From NCBI GenBank assembly GCA_011526095.1, contig WYBA01000153.1, forward strand, positions 1 through 64,000: a stretch of DNA of 64,000 bases, read 5' to 3'. Each line of letters begins with the position of its first letter. Position 1 is the first letter of the stretch. Of the stretch, positions 25,397-36,980 are shown one piece after another. The translations under genes and the position numbers were made by a program. The stretch comes from Myxococcales bacterium (GTDB taxonomy: Bacteria > Myxococcota_A > Polyangia > Haliangiales > Haliangiaceae). A model generated the notes under the pieces. That model was given only the letters and a program-made list of their open reading frames with translations. It searched no databases and was not told the origin of the DNA.

Positions 25397-26245
25397 TCAG
25401 TACCCGTTGTCCGCGCACCACGCGGCGCGCGCGGTCGCCATCACGTCGGGCTCGTCGGTGATGATCATGTCGACGCCGGACGTGAAGTGGTTGGCCATGT
25501 TGACGGCGCTGTTCTCGGTCCAGACGTTGACGTCGAGGCCGTGGGCCCGGATCGCCTCGACGTCGGTGGCGTCGCGCACGGCGATCGACAGGATGTTCAG
25601 CGCGTCGAAGCCGCGCTCCTCGGCGAGCGGCGCGTCGTCGAACACCAGCGTGAGCAGGCCGAGGTAGATGTCGGGATCGAGGTCGGCCACGGCGGAGAGC
25701 GCGTCGGCGTCGAACGAGCTGACGATGATGCGGCGATCCGCCGTGTCGGCGGCGATCGCGGCGACCACGTCCGCGGCGGTCTGGGCGCGGTCGGTCGGCG
25801 AGCAGTCGCCCTCGTGCACCTTGATCTCGATGTTGACGTCGACGTCGATCGCCGCGAGGACCTCGTCGAGCGTGGGGATGACCACGCCGGTGCCCTCGAG
25901 CGACGTGCCGGCCGCGGCGTCGAGCGCCTGGAGCTCGGCCACGGTGAGGTCGCCGACGCAGCCCGTGCCGCTCGTCGTGCGGTCGACGCTGGCGTCGTGG
26001 ATCACCATCAGCACGCCGTCCGCCGAGTGGGCGACGTCGAGCTCGATCATGTCCGCGCCCTCGGTCACCGCCTGCTCGAACGACGGCAGGGTGTTCTCGG
26101 GCAGCGGGTTGTCGTCGGCCTTGACGCCGGTGCCGCGGTGCCCGGCGTTGACGACCGCGTTCGCCGGACACTCGCCCGGCGCGGGGTCAGGGTCGGAACA
26201 GCCGAGGAACGCAACCGCGACACAGAGCAGCGACGGGATCTTCAC
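25397..26245 (-). CDS. glycerophosphodiester phosphodiesterase lipoprotein
   Basis: A 282-residue GDPD-family lipoprotein. The signal peptide ends VAFLGC (lipobox, Cys16). Active-site features are His36-Arg37 (NAGHRG), Glu50 in PENTLPSFEQA, Glu68/Asp70 (MIELDV) and His83 (VIHDASVDRTT), with later EIKVHEG. These residues bind Ca2+ and perform general acid-base hydrolysis of glycerophosphodiesters to glycerol-3-phosphate and an alcohol. The product would be anchored in the envelope and scavenge phospholipid head groups. The start is GTG with TAGGGT ending 7 nt upstream. It is flanked by unrelated genes. Confidence 0.93.
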   Translation of the reverse strand: MKIPSLLCVAVAFLGCSDPDPAPGECPANAVVNAGHRGTGVKADDNPLPENTLPSFEQAVTEGADMIELDVAHSADGVLMVIHDASVDRTTSGTGCVGDLTVAELQALDAAAGTSLEGTGVVIPTLDEVLAAIDVDVNIEIKVHEGDCSPTDRAQTAADVVAAIAADTADRRIIVSSFDADALSAVADLDPDIYLGLLTLVFDDAPLAEERGFDALNILSIAVRDATDVEAIRAHGLDVNVWTENSAVNMANHFTSGVDMIITDEPDVMATARAAWCADNGY

Positions 26246-26252
26246 GGAGCCG

Positions 26253-26258
26253 ACCCTA
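26253..26258 (-). promoter_or_regulatory. leaderless-type -10 (TAGGGT)
   Basis: TAGGGT on the minus strand ends 7 nt before the GTG at 26245 of the GDPD lipoprotein gene. Confidence 0.45.
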
Positions 26259-26411
26259 TCACCGCCGGGGCGCCCGAGCGCCGTGACAAACCTCCACGAT
26301 CACGCGCGATTACAAAATTCTCGCGGTCGCCGTCGAGGCGCGGCGCCGCCGCTCGTCGTGCTCGCAGGAAGGCGACGTGAGACCTTCCCCACCCGAGCAC
26401 GGAGACGATCG

Positions 26412-27146
26412 ATGCGCTTTGCCACGATGCACAAGAACGACCCGCAGACCGAGGCCGGCGTGCCGCCGCCGATGGAGCTCGTCGCCCGGATGGGCGCGTT
26501 CATCGGCGAGTACGCGCGGCGCGGCGCCTTCCTCGGCGGCGAGGGGCTCGGCGCCAGCAAGACCCGCACCCGCCTCACGTTCCGCGGCGGGGCGTGCACC
26601 GTCAAGCACGGCCCCTACGCGGGCGAGCACGAGCTCCCCGCGGCCCTGCTGCTGCTGAAGGTCCGCTCGCGCGACGAGGCGATCGGCTGGGCCGAGCGCT
26701 ACGGCAAGATCCTCGGCGACGGCGAGCTCGAGCTCGGCCCGGTCAACGAGCCGTGGGACCTCGGCATGATGCCGCGCCCCGACGACGCGCCGCTGCGGGT
26801 GCTGCTGATCGAGAAGGCCGACGCGGCGACCGAGGCCGGGTCGCGCAGCGCCCGCCAGAAGGCGGACCTCACCCGGCTGCGCACCGAGATGACCAAGGCC
26901 GGCGTGCTGATGTCGACGGAGCAGCTCCAGCCGAGCGCACGCGGCAAGCGGCTGCAGTTCACGCGCAACGAGCTGCGCGTCGTCGACGGCCCGTTCGCCG
27001 AGTCGAAGGAGCTGATCGGCGGGTTCGCGATCCTGCGCCTGGACTCGATGGACGAGGCGATCGCGATGGCGCGGCGCTACGCCGAGATCCTGGGCGGGAC
27101 GCTGGAGCTGGACATCCGGCCGCTGGTCGAGCCCGACGAGGCGTAG
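26412..27146 (+). CDS. tandem YCII/DGPF-domain protein
   Basis: A 244-residue soluble protein made of two YCII-type halves. The second half has the classical DGPF signature (ELRVVDGPFAESKELIGGFA) and the closing ARRYAEILGGTLELDIRPL. The first half is degenerate: the DGPF position reads VKHGPYAGEHELP. Single-domain YCII/DGPF proteins are common partners of ECF sigma factors in Myxococcota and Actinobacteria, but no sigma-factor gene is adjacent here. The ATG at 26412 has GGAG nine nt upstream. Activity is unknown; the fold is a ferredoxin-like dimer. Confidence 0.85.
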   Translation: MRFATMHKNDPQTEAGVPPPMELVARMGAFIGEYARRGAFLGGEGLGASKTRTRLTFRGGACTVKHGPYAGEHELPAALLLLKVRSRDEAIGWAERYGKILGDGELELGPVNEPWDLGMMPRPDDAPLRVLLIEKADAATEAGSRSARQKADLTRLRTEMTKAGVLMSTEQLQPSARGKRLQFTRNELRVVDGPFAESKELIGGFAILRLDSMDEAIAMARRYAEILGGTLELDIRPLVEPDEA

Positions 27147-27232
27147 CCCGGCGGTCGGCGTCCTCCGGGAGCGGCGGCGCGGCCGCGGAGGTGGTACTCA
27201 CCGCCGTCGCCCCCCTCGCCGCTCCCGCCGCC

Positions 27233-30200
27233 ATGGCCGTCGATCCGCCCCAGCCGCCGTCCCAGCCCCCGCCCCAGGCGCCGCCGCCGTCCGCGCCCGC
27301 CGCGCCGCCGGCCCTGCCCGCCGCGCTACGCCCGGGCCTGCACCTGAGCGAGCGCGTCGCGTTCCCGCCCGAGCTGCCGATCACGGCGAGCCTGGTCGAG
27401 CTCGCCAACGCGATCGACGCCCACCAGGTCGTGATCGTCGCGGGCGAGACCGGCTCGGGCAAGACCACCCAGCTGCCCAAGCTGTGCCTGGCGATGGGCC
27501 GCGGCGCGCGCGGCTACATCGGCTGCACCCAGCCGCGCCGGATCGCGGCCACCAGCGTCGCAGCGCGCGTCGCGCAGGAGCTGCAGACCGAGCTCGGCGA
27601 CGTCGTCGGCTACAAGGTCCGGTTCAACGACCGGATCAAGCGCGACGCGTACATCAAGTTCATGACCGACGGCATCCTGCTCGCCGAGCTGCAGGGGGAC
27701 GCGCTGCTGCGCGGCTACGACACGATCATCGTCGACGAGGCGCACGAGCGCAGCCTCAACATCGACTTCCTGCTCGGGGTGCTCAAGGGCATCCTGCCGC
27801 GCCGCCCCGAGCTGCGCGTCATCATCAGCTCGGCGACGCTGGCGACCGAGCGGTTCAGCGCGTTCTTCGGCGGCGCCCCGGTGATCGAGGTGTCCGGGCG
27901 GACCTACCCGGTCGACGTGCTCTACCGCCCGCCGCGCGACGACGAGGCCGACCTCGTCGAGGCGGTCGCCAACACGGTCAACGAGATCACCGAGCTCGAC
28001 CCGCGCCCCGACGTGCTGGTGTTCCTGCCCGGCGAGCGCGAGATCCGCGAGACGGTGGCGGAGCTGGAGCAGCGCGCGCTGCCGCACACGGTCGTGCTGC
28101 CGCTGTACGCCAAGCTGTCGGCCGCGGAGCAGCAGCGGGTGTTCCAGGCGCTGCCGCAGCGGCGCGTCGTGCTCGCGACCAACGTCGCCGAGACGTCGCT
28201 GACGATCCCCGGCATCGTCTACGTCGTCGACACCGGCGTCGCCCGGGTCAACCGCTACAACGTCCGCACCGGCGTCACCCAGCTGCTCGTCGAACCGATC
28301 TCGCAGGCGAGCGCGAACCAGCGCAAGGGCCGGTGCGGGCGGACCCAGAACGGCATCTGCTTCCGGCTCTACGACGAGCCGGACTTCGCGTCGCGCCCGG
28401 CCTACACCGATCCGGAGATCAAGCGCGTCGGCCTCGCGGGCGTGATCCTGCGGATGAAGGCGCTGCGGCTCGGCGACGTCGCGACGTTCCCGTTCCTCGA
28501 CCCGCCAGACCGCCGCGCGATCGACGAGGGCTACCGCGTGCTCGAGGAGCTGGGCGCCCTCGACGACCGCGGCGAGCTGACGGCGATCGGCCAGCAGCTC
28601 GGGCGCCTGCCGATCGACCCGCGGCTGGGGCGGATGGTGCTGGGCGGGCGCGAGGAGGGCGCGCTGCGCGAGGTCGTGGTGATCGCGGCCGCGCTCGGCC
28701 TGCAGGATCCGCGCGACCGCCCGCTCGCCGCGCAGCAGCGCGCCGACGAGGCCCACAAGCGGTTCCGCGACGAGGCCAGCGACTTCGCCGGCTACCTCAA
28801 GCTGTGGGAGTTCTGGCAGGACGCGCGCAAGCGGTCGAGCCGCCGCCAGCTCGACAAGCTGTGCCGCGACCAGTTCCTGTCGCCGCGGCGGATGCGCGAG
28901 TGGGAGGACGTCCACGACCAGCTCGTCCGGGTGATGCGCGAGCTCGACTTCCGGCCGAACGACCGGCCGGCGTCGGCCGAGCAGATCCACCGCGCGCTCC
29001 TGCCCGGGCTGCTGAGCAAGATCGGCGTGTGGAACCCCGAGGCGCGCGTCTACGTCGGGGCGCGCCAGATCCGGTTCCTGATCCACCCGTCGTCGGCGCT
29101 GGCGAAGAAGCCGCCGCCGTGGATCATGGCGGCCGAGCTGGTGCAGACGTCGCAGCTGTTCGCGCGCGCCGTCGCCCGGATCGATCCAGCGTGGATCGAG
29201 CGCGCCGCGGGCCCCTCGTGCAAGCGCAGCCACGGCGACCCGCACTGGGAGCAGAAGGCGGCGCAGGTGGTGGCGCGCGAGCAGGTCACGCTCTACGGCC
29301 TGCCGATCGCGACCCGCAAGATCGGCTACGGCGAGATCGACCCGGCGCGCAGCCGCGAGCTGTTCATCGAGCACGCGCTGGTCCGCCACGAGTACACGAC
29401 GAAGGCGCCGTTCCAGGCGCGCAACCAGGCGCTGCTCGACGAGGTCCAGCGGCTGCGCGCCAAGGCGCGGCGCAGCGACATGCTCGCCGACGAGTACGCG
29501 CTCGCCGCGTTCTTCGACGCGCGGCTGCCGGCGACCGTGGTCAGCGGGGCGACGTTCGAGACGTGGCGCCGGGCGGCCGAGGCCCGGGACCCGCACGTGC
29601 TCGAGCTGGCGCTGGCGGACGTCCTGCTCGACGAGACGCACGAGCTGTCGCCGGCGCGCTACCCCGATCAGCTCGTCGTCGGCGACGCCACGCTGGCGCT
29701 GAGCTACAAGTTCGAGCCGAGCGAGGACGACGACGGCGCGACGGTGACCGTGCCGCTGGCGGTGCTGCCGCAGCTCGATCCCGCGGTCATGACGTGGACG
29801 GTCCCGGGCTGGCACGAGGCCAAGATCCGCGCGCTGCTCGAGGCGCTGCCGAAGGCGACGCGCAAGGCGCTCGGCCAGGGCGGCTCGCTCGACGCGCTCG
29901 CCGCGGCGGTGGCGGCGGCGCTGCGTCCGTTCGACGGGCCGATGCTGCCCGCGCTCGAGCGCGCCGTGCACGAGCGGACGCGCGAGCGCGTCCCCCCGGA
30001 CGCGTGGGACCTCCGCGCGGTGCCGCCGCACCTGGCGTTCACGTTCCGCGTCGTCGACGAGCACGACCGCGTGCTGGGGCAGGACCGCGACCTCGCCGAG
30101 CTGCAGCGCGCGCTCGGCGACCGCGCGCGGCGGCTGTGGGCGCAGGCGCCGCGCGAGCGCCACGAGCGGACCGGGCTGACCGCGTGGGACTTCGACGCGC

Positions 30201-31036
30201 TGCCGCGCTCGCTCGAGGTCACCGTCGGCGGCCGCAAGGTGCGGGCCTACCCCGCCCTGGTCGACGCCGAGACCGCCGTCAACCTGCGGCTGCTCGAGTC
30301 CGCCGAGGCCGCCGACGAGGCGACCCGCCACGGCCTGCGCCGGCTGTGCATGCTCCAGCTGCGCACGACGATCACCAAGCTCGAGGGCCAGCTGCCCCAC
30401 GCGATCGCGACCGGCCCGTTCGCGGGCGCGGGCGCCGCGGTGCCCCCGCGCCGCCAGCTCGTGCTGCGCGCGCTCGACGAGGCGTTCGGCCTGGCCGCGA
30501 CCGACGCGTGGCCCCGCAGCCGCGCCGAGTTCGACGCGCGGCTCGCCCGCGGCCGCGCCGACCTGCCGGGCGTGCTCGCGGTGCTCGGCCAGGCGGCGGT
30601 CGAGGTCGGCGCCGAGCTGCACAAGGCGCGCGTCGCGCTGCGGACGATCGCCGGCAAGCCGGGCCCGCTGCGCGAGGCGCACGACGATCTCCAGGGCCAG
30701 CTCGCCCACCTCGCGCCGCCCGACGTGCTGGCGACCACGCCGGTCGAGCGCTTCGACCACCTCGCCCGCTACCTCCGCGCGATCCAGATCCGGCTGCAGC
30801 GCCTGCCGCTCGACCCGTCGAAGGACCAGCAGAAGGCGGCGCAGGTGGTCCCGCTGTGGCAGCGCTTCCTGGCGCGGCGCGACGCGCTGCGCGCCCAGGG
30901 CCGGGCCGCGCGGGTCGAGGAGCTCGGCTGGATGATCGAGGAGCTGCGCGTGCAGACGTTCGCGCCGGAGCTCAAGACCGCGATCCCGGTGTCGCCCCGG
31001 CGCGTCGAGGACGCGCTGGCGGCGCTGGCGCGCTGA
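27233..31036 (+). CDS. hrpA: ATP-dependent RNA helicase HrpA (DEAH)
   Basis: A 1267-residue DEAH/RHA helicase, similar in length to E. coli HrpA. The N-terminus is a Pro-rich tail (residues 3-30). The helicase core shows Walker A GETGSGKT (71-78), TQPRRIAA, DEAH (168-171), SAT (200-202), TNVAETSLTIPG and motif VI QRKGRCGR. The HA2/OB region and a long C-terminal DUF3418-like part follow, as in HrpA. E. coli HrpA acts on mRNA and on collided ribosomes. I took the ATG at 27233; an in-frame GTG at 27191 would add 14 residues. The stop codon lies inside a 26-bp direct repeat. Confidence 0.93.
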   Translation: MAVDPPQPPSQPPPQAPPPSAPAAPPALPAALRPGLHLSERVAFPPELPITASLVELANAIDAHQVVIVAGETGSGKTTQLPKLCLAMGRGARGYIGCTQPRRIAATSVAARVAQELQTELGDVVGYKVRFNDRIKRDAYIKFMTDGILLAELQGDALLRGYDTIIVDEAHERSLNIDFLLGVLKGILPRRPELRVIISSATLATERFSAFFGGAPVIEVSGRTYPVDVLYRPPRDDEADLVEAVANTVNEITELDPRPDVLVFLPGEREIRETVAELEQRALPHTVVLPLYAKLSAAEQQRVFQALPQRRVVLATNVAETSLTIPGIVYVVDTGVARVNRYNVRTGVTQLLVEPISQASANQRKGRCGRTQNGICFRLYDEPDFASRPAYTDPEIKRVGLAGVILRMKALRLGDVATFPFLDPPDRRAIDEGYRVLEELGALDDRGELTAIGQQLGRLPIDPRLGRMVLGGREEGALREVVVIAAALGLQDPRDRPLAAQQRADEAHKRFRDEASDFAGYLKLWEFWQDARKRSSRRQLDKLCRDQFLSPRRMREWEDVHDQLVRVMRELDFRPNDRPASAEQIHRALLPGLLSKIGVWNPEARVYVGARQIRFLIHPSSALAKKPPPWIMAAELVQTSQLFARAVARIDPAWIERAAGPSCKRSHGDPHWEQKAAQVVAREQVTLYGLPIATRKIGYGEIDPARSRELFIEHALVRHEYTTKAPFQARNQALLDEVQRLRAKARRSDMLADEYALAAFFDARLPATVVSGATFETWRRAAEARDPHVLELALADVLLDETHELSPARYPDQLVVGDATLALSYKFEPSEDDDGATVTVPLAVLPQLDPAVMTWTVPGWHEAKIRALLEALPKATRKALGQGGSLDALAAAVAAALRPFDGPMLPALERAVHERTRERVPPDAWDLRAVPPHLAFTFRVVDEHDRVLGQDRDLAELQRALGDRARRLWAQAPRERHERTGLTAWDFDALPRSLEVTVGGRKVRAYPALVDAETAVNLRLLESAEAADEATRHGLRRLCMLQLRTTITKLEGQLPHAIATGPFAGAGAAVPPRRQLVLRALDEAFGLAATDAWPRSRAEFDARLARGRADLPGVLAVLGQAAVEVGAELHKARVALRTIAGKPGPLREAHDDLQGQLAHLAPPDVLATTPVERFDHLARYLRAIQIRLQRLPLDPSKDQQKAAQVVPLWQRFLARRDALRAQGRAARVEELGWMIEELRVQTFAPELKTAIPVSPRRVEDALAALAR

Positions 31037-31093
31037 GCCGAGCGAAGCGAGGCGAAAAGCCTCACAGGCGCTGAGCCGAGCGAAGCGAGGCGA
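31030..31093. repeat. 26-bp direct repeat, two copies, overlapping the hrpA stop
   Basis: GCGCTGAGCCGAGCGAAGCG plus AGGCGA occurs at 31030-31055 and, identical, at 31068-31093, 38 bp apart. The first copy contains the hrpA stop codon. Read on the minus strand, each copy has GCC-TCGCTTCGCTC-GGC-TCAG, the same loop-and-tail pattern as the elements at 4-43 and 91-132. Confidence 0.75.
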
Positions 31094-31125
31094 CCTCTGT
31101 CGAGGCGCCGGCGCCCCGGGCCAGC

Positions 31126-31131
31126 TAGGAT
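31126..31131 (+). promoter_or_regulatory. leaderless-type -10 (TAGGAT)
   Basis: TAGGAT ends 6 nt before the ATG at 31138. The intervening GGAGCG could also be read as a Shine-Dalgarno sequence that lies too close to the start. Confidence 0.5.
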
Positions 31132-31137
31132 GGAGCG

Positions 31138-31407
31138 ATGCGCCGTTCCTGGCTCCTGCTACTGCTGCTCGCCGCGTGCGGCGGCCCGTCCGCGGCGCCC
31201 GCCGCGCCTGCCCCGGCGCCCGCGCCCGAGCCCGCGCCGGCGCCCGAGCCCGCGCCCCCGAAGCCGCCCCCCGACCCCGAGTACCAGGAGGCGCTGCGCT
31301 GCTACGAGGGCTGCATGATGACCGAGGAAGGCGACATGGACATGGTCGACGCCATGTGCACCGAGCAGTGCGGCCTGCCGCCCGACCCGCCGGCGAGCGG
31401 AGAGTGA
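31138..31407 (+). CDS. small Pro-rich lipoprotein
   Basis: An 89-residue lipoprotein. The signal peptide MRRSWLLLLLLAAC ends at lipobox Cys14. About 30 residues of (Ala-Pro/Pro-Glu) repeats form a stiff spacer. The C-terminal 40 residues contain four Cys in YQEALRCYEGCMMTEEGDMD and MCTEQCG. The C-x3-C ... C-x3-C pattern suggests a small two-helix hairpin closed by two disulfides. This type of anchor-spacer-CX3C module is common among myxobacterial lipoproteins, but no function is known. It begins 31 bp after the second repeat copy and is convergent with the kinase gene. Confidence 0.75.
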   Translation: MRRSWLLLLLLAACGGPSAAPAAPAPAPAPEPAPAPEPAPPKPPPDPEYQEALRCYEGCMMTEEGDMDMVDAMCTEQCGLPPDPPASGE

Positions 31408-31432
31408 CGAGCGCGCGCCGGCGGTCGGGCCC

Positions 31433-35305
<3,873 letters not shown>

Positions 35306-35315
35306 CGGTCGCTCG

Positions 35316-35321
35316 ATTCTA
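35316..35321 (-). promoter_or_regulatory. -10-like TAGAAT upstream of the kinase gene
   Basis: TAGAAT on the minus strand ends 10 nt before the ATG at 35305, giving at most a very short leader. Confidence 0.4.
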
Positions 35322-35384
35322 CGCCGGGCCGAGGCGCGGGGACGCGACTTGATCGGCGTCAAGGTCGGCCGTCGCCGCGCGCCC

Positions 35385-35390
35385 CAGGAT
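35385..35390 (+). promoter_or_regulatory. leaderless-type -10 (CAGGAT)
   Basis: CAGGAT ends 7 nt before the ATG at 35398; it differs from TANNNT at the first base. Confidence 0.35.
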
Positions 35391-35397
35391 GGAGGGC

Positions 35398-35667
35398 ATG
35401 CGGACCGTCCTGGCCGGCCTGCTGCTCGTCGCGGGGTGCGCGGCGCCGTCCGACGCGCCGCCCGACGCCGCGCCGCTCGGCGGCGACGCGCTGGTCGACG
35501 CGCGGTGCGGGCGCGCGTGCCACGGCGTCGACTGGGTGACGCGCTACCACGGTGACGAGACCGGCTGGCTCGACACGATCGATCGCATGGTCGGCTACGG
35601 CGCCGTGCTCGGCGACGGCGAGCGCGAGGCGCTCGCCAGCTACCTCGCCGAGCGCTACCCGCCCTGA
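35398..35667 (+). CDS. small cytochrome c-like lipoprotein with CXXXCH motif
   Basis: An 89-residue lipoprotein. The signal peptide ends LLLVAGC (lipobox, Cys14) and is followed by a short Asp/Ala/Pro linker. The mature domain reads ARCGRACHGVDWVTRYHGDE then GWLDTIDRMVGYGAVLGDGE and ALASYLAERYP. The helix with the distal Met (DRMVGYGA) and the closing YLAERYP are typical of small c-type cytochromes, such as sulfite-dehydrogenase haem subunits. The haem motif has three, not two, residues between the cysteines (C-GRA-C-H). It probably transfers electrons at the outer face of a membrane. No dehydrogenase gene is adjacent. An ATG at 35389 is an alternative start. Confidence 0.8.
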   Translation: MRTVLAGLLLVAGCAAPSDAPPDAAPLGGDALVDARCGRACHGVDWVTRYHGDETGWLDTIDRMVGYGAVLGDGEREALASYLAERYPP

Positions 35668-35697
35668 CCTCGCCGGCGCCCGCCCGCTCGCGCCGGC

Positions 35698-36876
35698 CTA
35701 CGGCGCGCAGCGCAGCCCGACGTACAGCGTGTCGTCGGAGTTGACGTCGCCGTCGGTGCTGAGCCCGAACATCGGCAAGGTGGCGTCGCCGAGCGCGGTG
35801 TCGGCGCACGTGCTGTCGGCGCCGGCGCCGTTGGCGCAGCTCGCGGTGCCGACCTGCCCCCACTTCGTCGGCGGCTGAGTGCAGCCGTCGCAGCTGTCGG
35901 TCCAGCCCAGGAACAGATCGCAGGCGTCGCGGACGTAGGCCGAGAACGCGACGGCCGGGTCGCCGCACGCGAAGCTGCCGTCGGCGTGGGTCGCGACGAC
36001 GAACTGGCCGGCCGGGCACTGCGTCGTCGTCGTGGTCTCGCCCTCCACCGGCGCGCCGCACGCCAGCCCGAGGTAGAGCTTGTCGTTGCCGTCGACGTCG
36101 CCGTCGGGGTTGAGCCCGAACAGGTGGACCGCCTCGCCGTCGAGCGTGGCCTCGGTGCAGGTGTTGTCGGCGCCGGCGCCGTTGACGCACCCGGCGTCGC
36201 TGGCCTTGCCCCACTTGGCGGGCGCCGTCGTGCACCCGTCGCACGAGTCCCGCCACCCGGTGTGGACCGCGCACCCGCCGACGTAGGCGACGGCGGCCTC
36301 GGAGATCGGCGTGCACATCCAGGAGTCGCCGGCGCGGCCGCTGATCGCCCAGTCGGGCGCGCACGGCGCGGGGCGCGGATCGCGCGGCACGGCGACGCAG
36401 TGCATCGTCGTGTAGAGCTTGTCGTCGCCGTTGACGTCGCCGTCGAGATCGAGCGCCGCGAGCGACACCGGCGCCAGCGGATCGTCGAGGGTCGCGGTGA
36501 CGCACGCGTTGCCCGCGCCGGCGCCGGCCGAGCAGCCGAGCGGGCCGCTGCGCGCCCACTTCGCGGGCGCGTCGGTGCAGCCGTCGCAGCTGTCGCGGAA
36601 GCCGACGTAGACCGAGCACCGCGCCCGCACGGCCGTCGCGGTCGCCGCGTCGACGGTCGCGCAGCCGAGCTCGCCGTCCGCGCCGACGCTGACCGCGAAC
36701 TGCCCGGGCGGGCACGCCGCCGCGATCGCGGCGTCGGGGGCGGCGTCCGGCCCGACGACGTCGCCGCCGTCGGGCGCGGGCCGCGCGTCCGGCGGCTCCT
36801 CCGTGCTGGAGCTCGCGCACCCGACGAGCGAGACGAGACACGCGGCGAGGAGCGCGGGGAGCGACGGCGGCTTCAC
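35698..36876 (-). CDS. lipoprotein with three Cys-rich SCDGC repeats
   Basis: A 392-residue lipoprotein. The lipobox is SLVGC (Cys20), then an Asp/Pro/Ala linker. Three repeats of about 76 residues follow (85-160, 198-273, 315-392). Each contains (F/W)-x-DSCDGC, P-x-KW, C-x(2,3)-GAGA(G/D), a further Cys and a DGDV-x-x-DD/ND-x-LY segment. The last segment is Asp-rich and could bind calcium. Short CPPGQFAVSVGADGELGC-type segments precede repeats 1 and 3. I know of no named domain for this repeat. The product is presumably displayed on the outer surface. The GTG start has TACGCT ending 6 nt upstream. Confidence 0.85.
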   Translation of the reverse strand: MKPPSLPALLAACLVSLVGCASSSTEEPPDARPAPDGGDVVGPDAAPDAAIAAACPPGQFAVSVGADGELGCATVDAATATAVRARCSVYVGFRDSCDGCTDAPAKWARSGPLGCSAGAGAGNACVTATLDDPLAPVSLAALDLDGDVNGDDKLYTTMHCVAVPRDPRPAPCAPDWAISGRAGDSWMCTPISEAAVAYVGGCAVHTGWRDSCDGCTTAPAKWGKASDAGCVNGAGADNTCTEATLDGEAVHLFGLNPDGDVDGNDKLYLGLACGAPVEGETTTTTQCPAGQFVVATHADGSFACGDPAVAFSAYVRDACDLFLGWTDSCDGCTQPPTKWGQVGTASCANGAGADSTCADTALGDATLPMFGLSTDGDVNSDDTLYVGLRCAP

Positions 36877-36882
36877 GGCGCG

Positions 36883-36888
36883 AGCGTA
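36883..36888 (-). promoter_or_regulatory. leaderless-type -10 (TACGCT)
   Basis: TACGCT on the minus strand ends 6 nt before the GTG at 36876 of the three-repeat lipoprotein gene. Confidence 0.5.
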
Positions 36889-36925
36889 CCGAAGTCGGGC
36901 GCGGCGCCGCGCGCCAATCTCACCG

Positions 36926-36966
36926 TGAGGCAACCTCAGATAGAACATGTTCCTGGTCGGACCAGG
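36926..36966. promoter_or_regulatory. cluster of three inverted repeats
   Basis: TGAGG-CAA-CCTCA (36926-36938), the perfect palindrome GAACATGTTC (36943-36952) and CCTGGTC-G-GACCAGG (36952-36966) lie in the 104-bp gap between the CotH gene and the lipoprotein gene. The last one is 14 nt past the CotH stop and could act in termination; the others could be operators. Confidence 0.4.
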
Positions 36967-36980
36967 CCGCGGCCGATCGG

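Noticed and set aside
26305-26325. CGCGA-N11-TCGCG inverted repeat upstream of the YCII gene
   Set aside because: A five-base stem in GC-rich DNA is expected by chance, and no -35/-10 with proper spacing was found.
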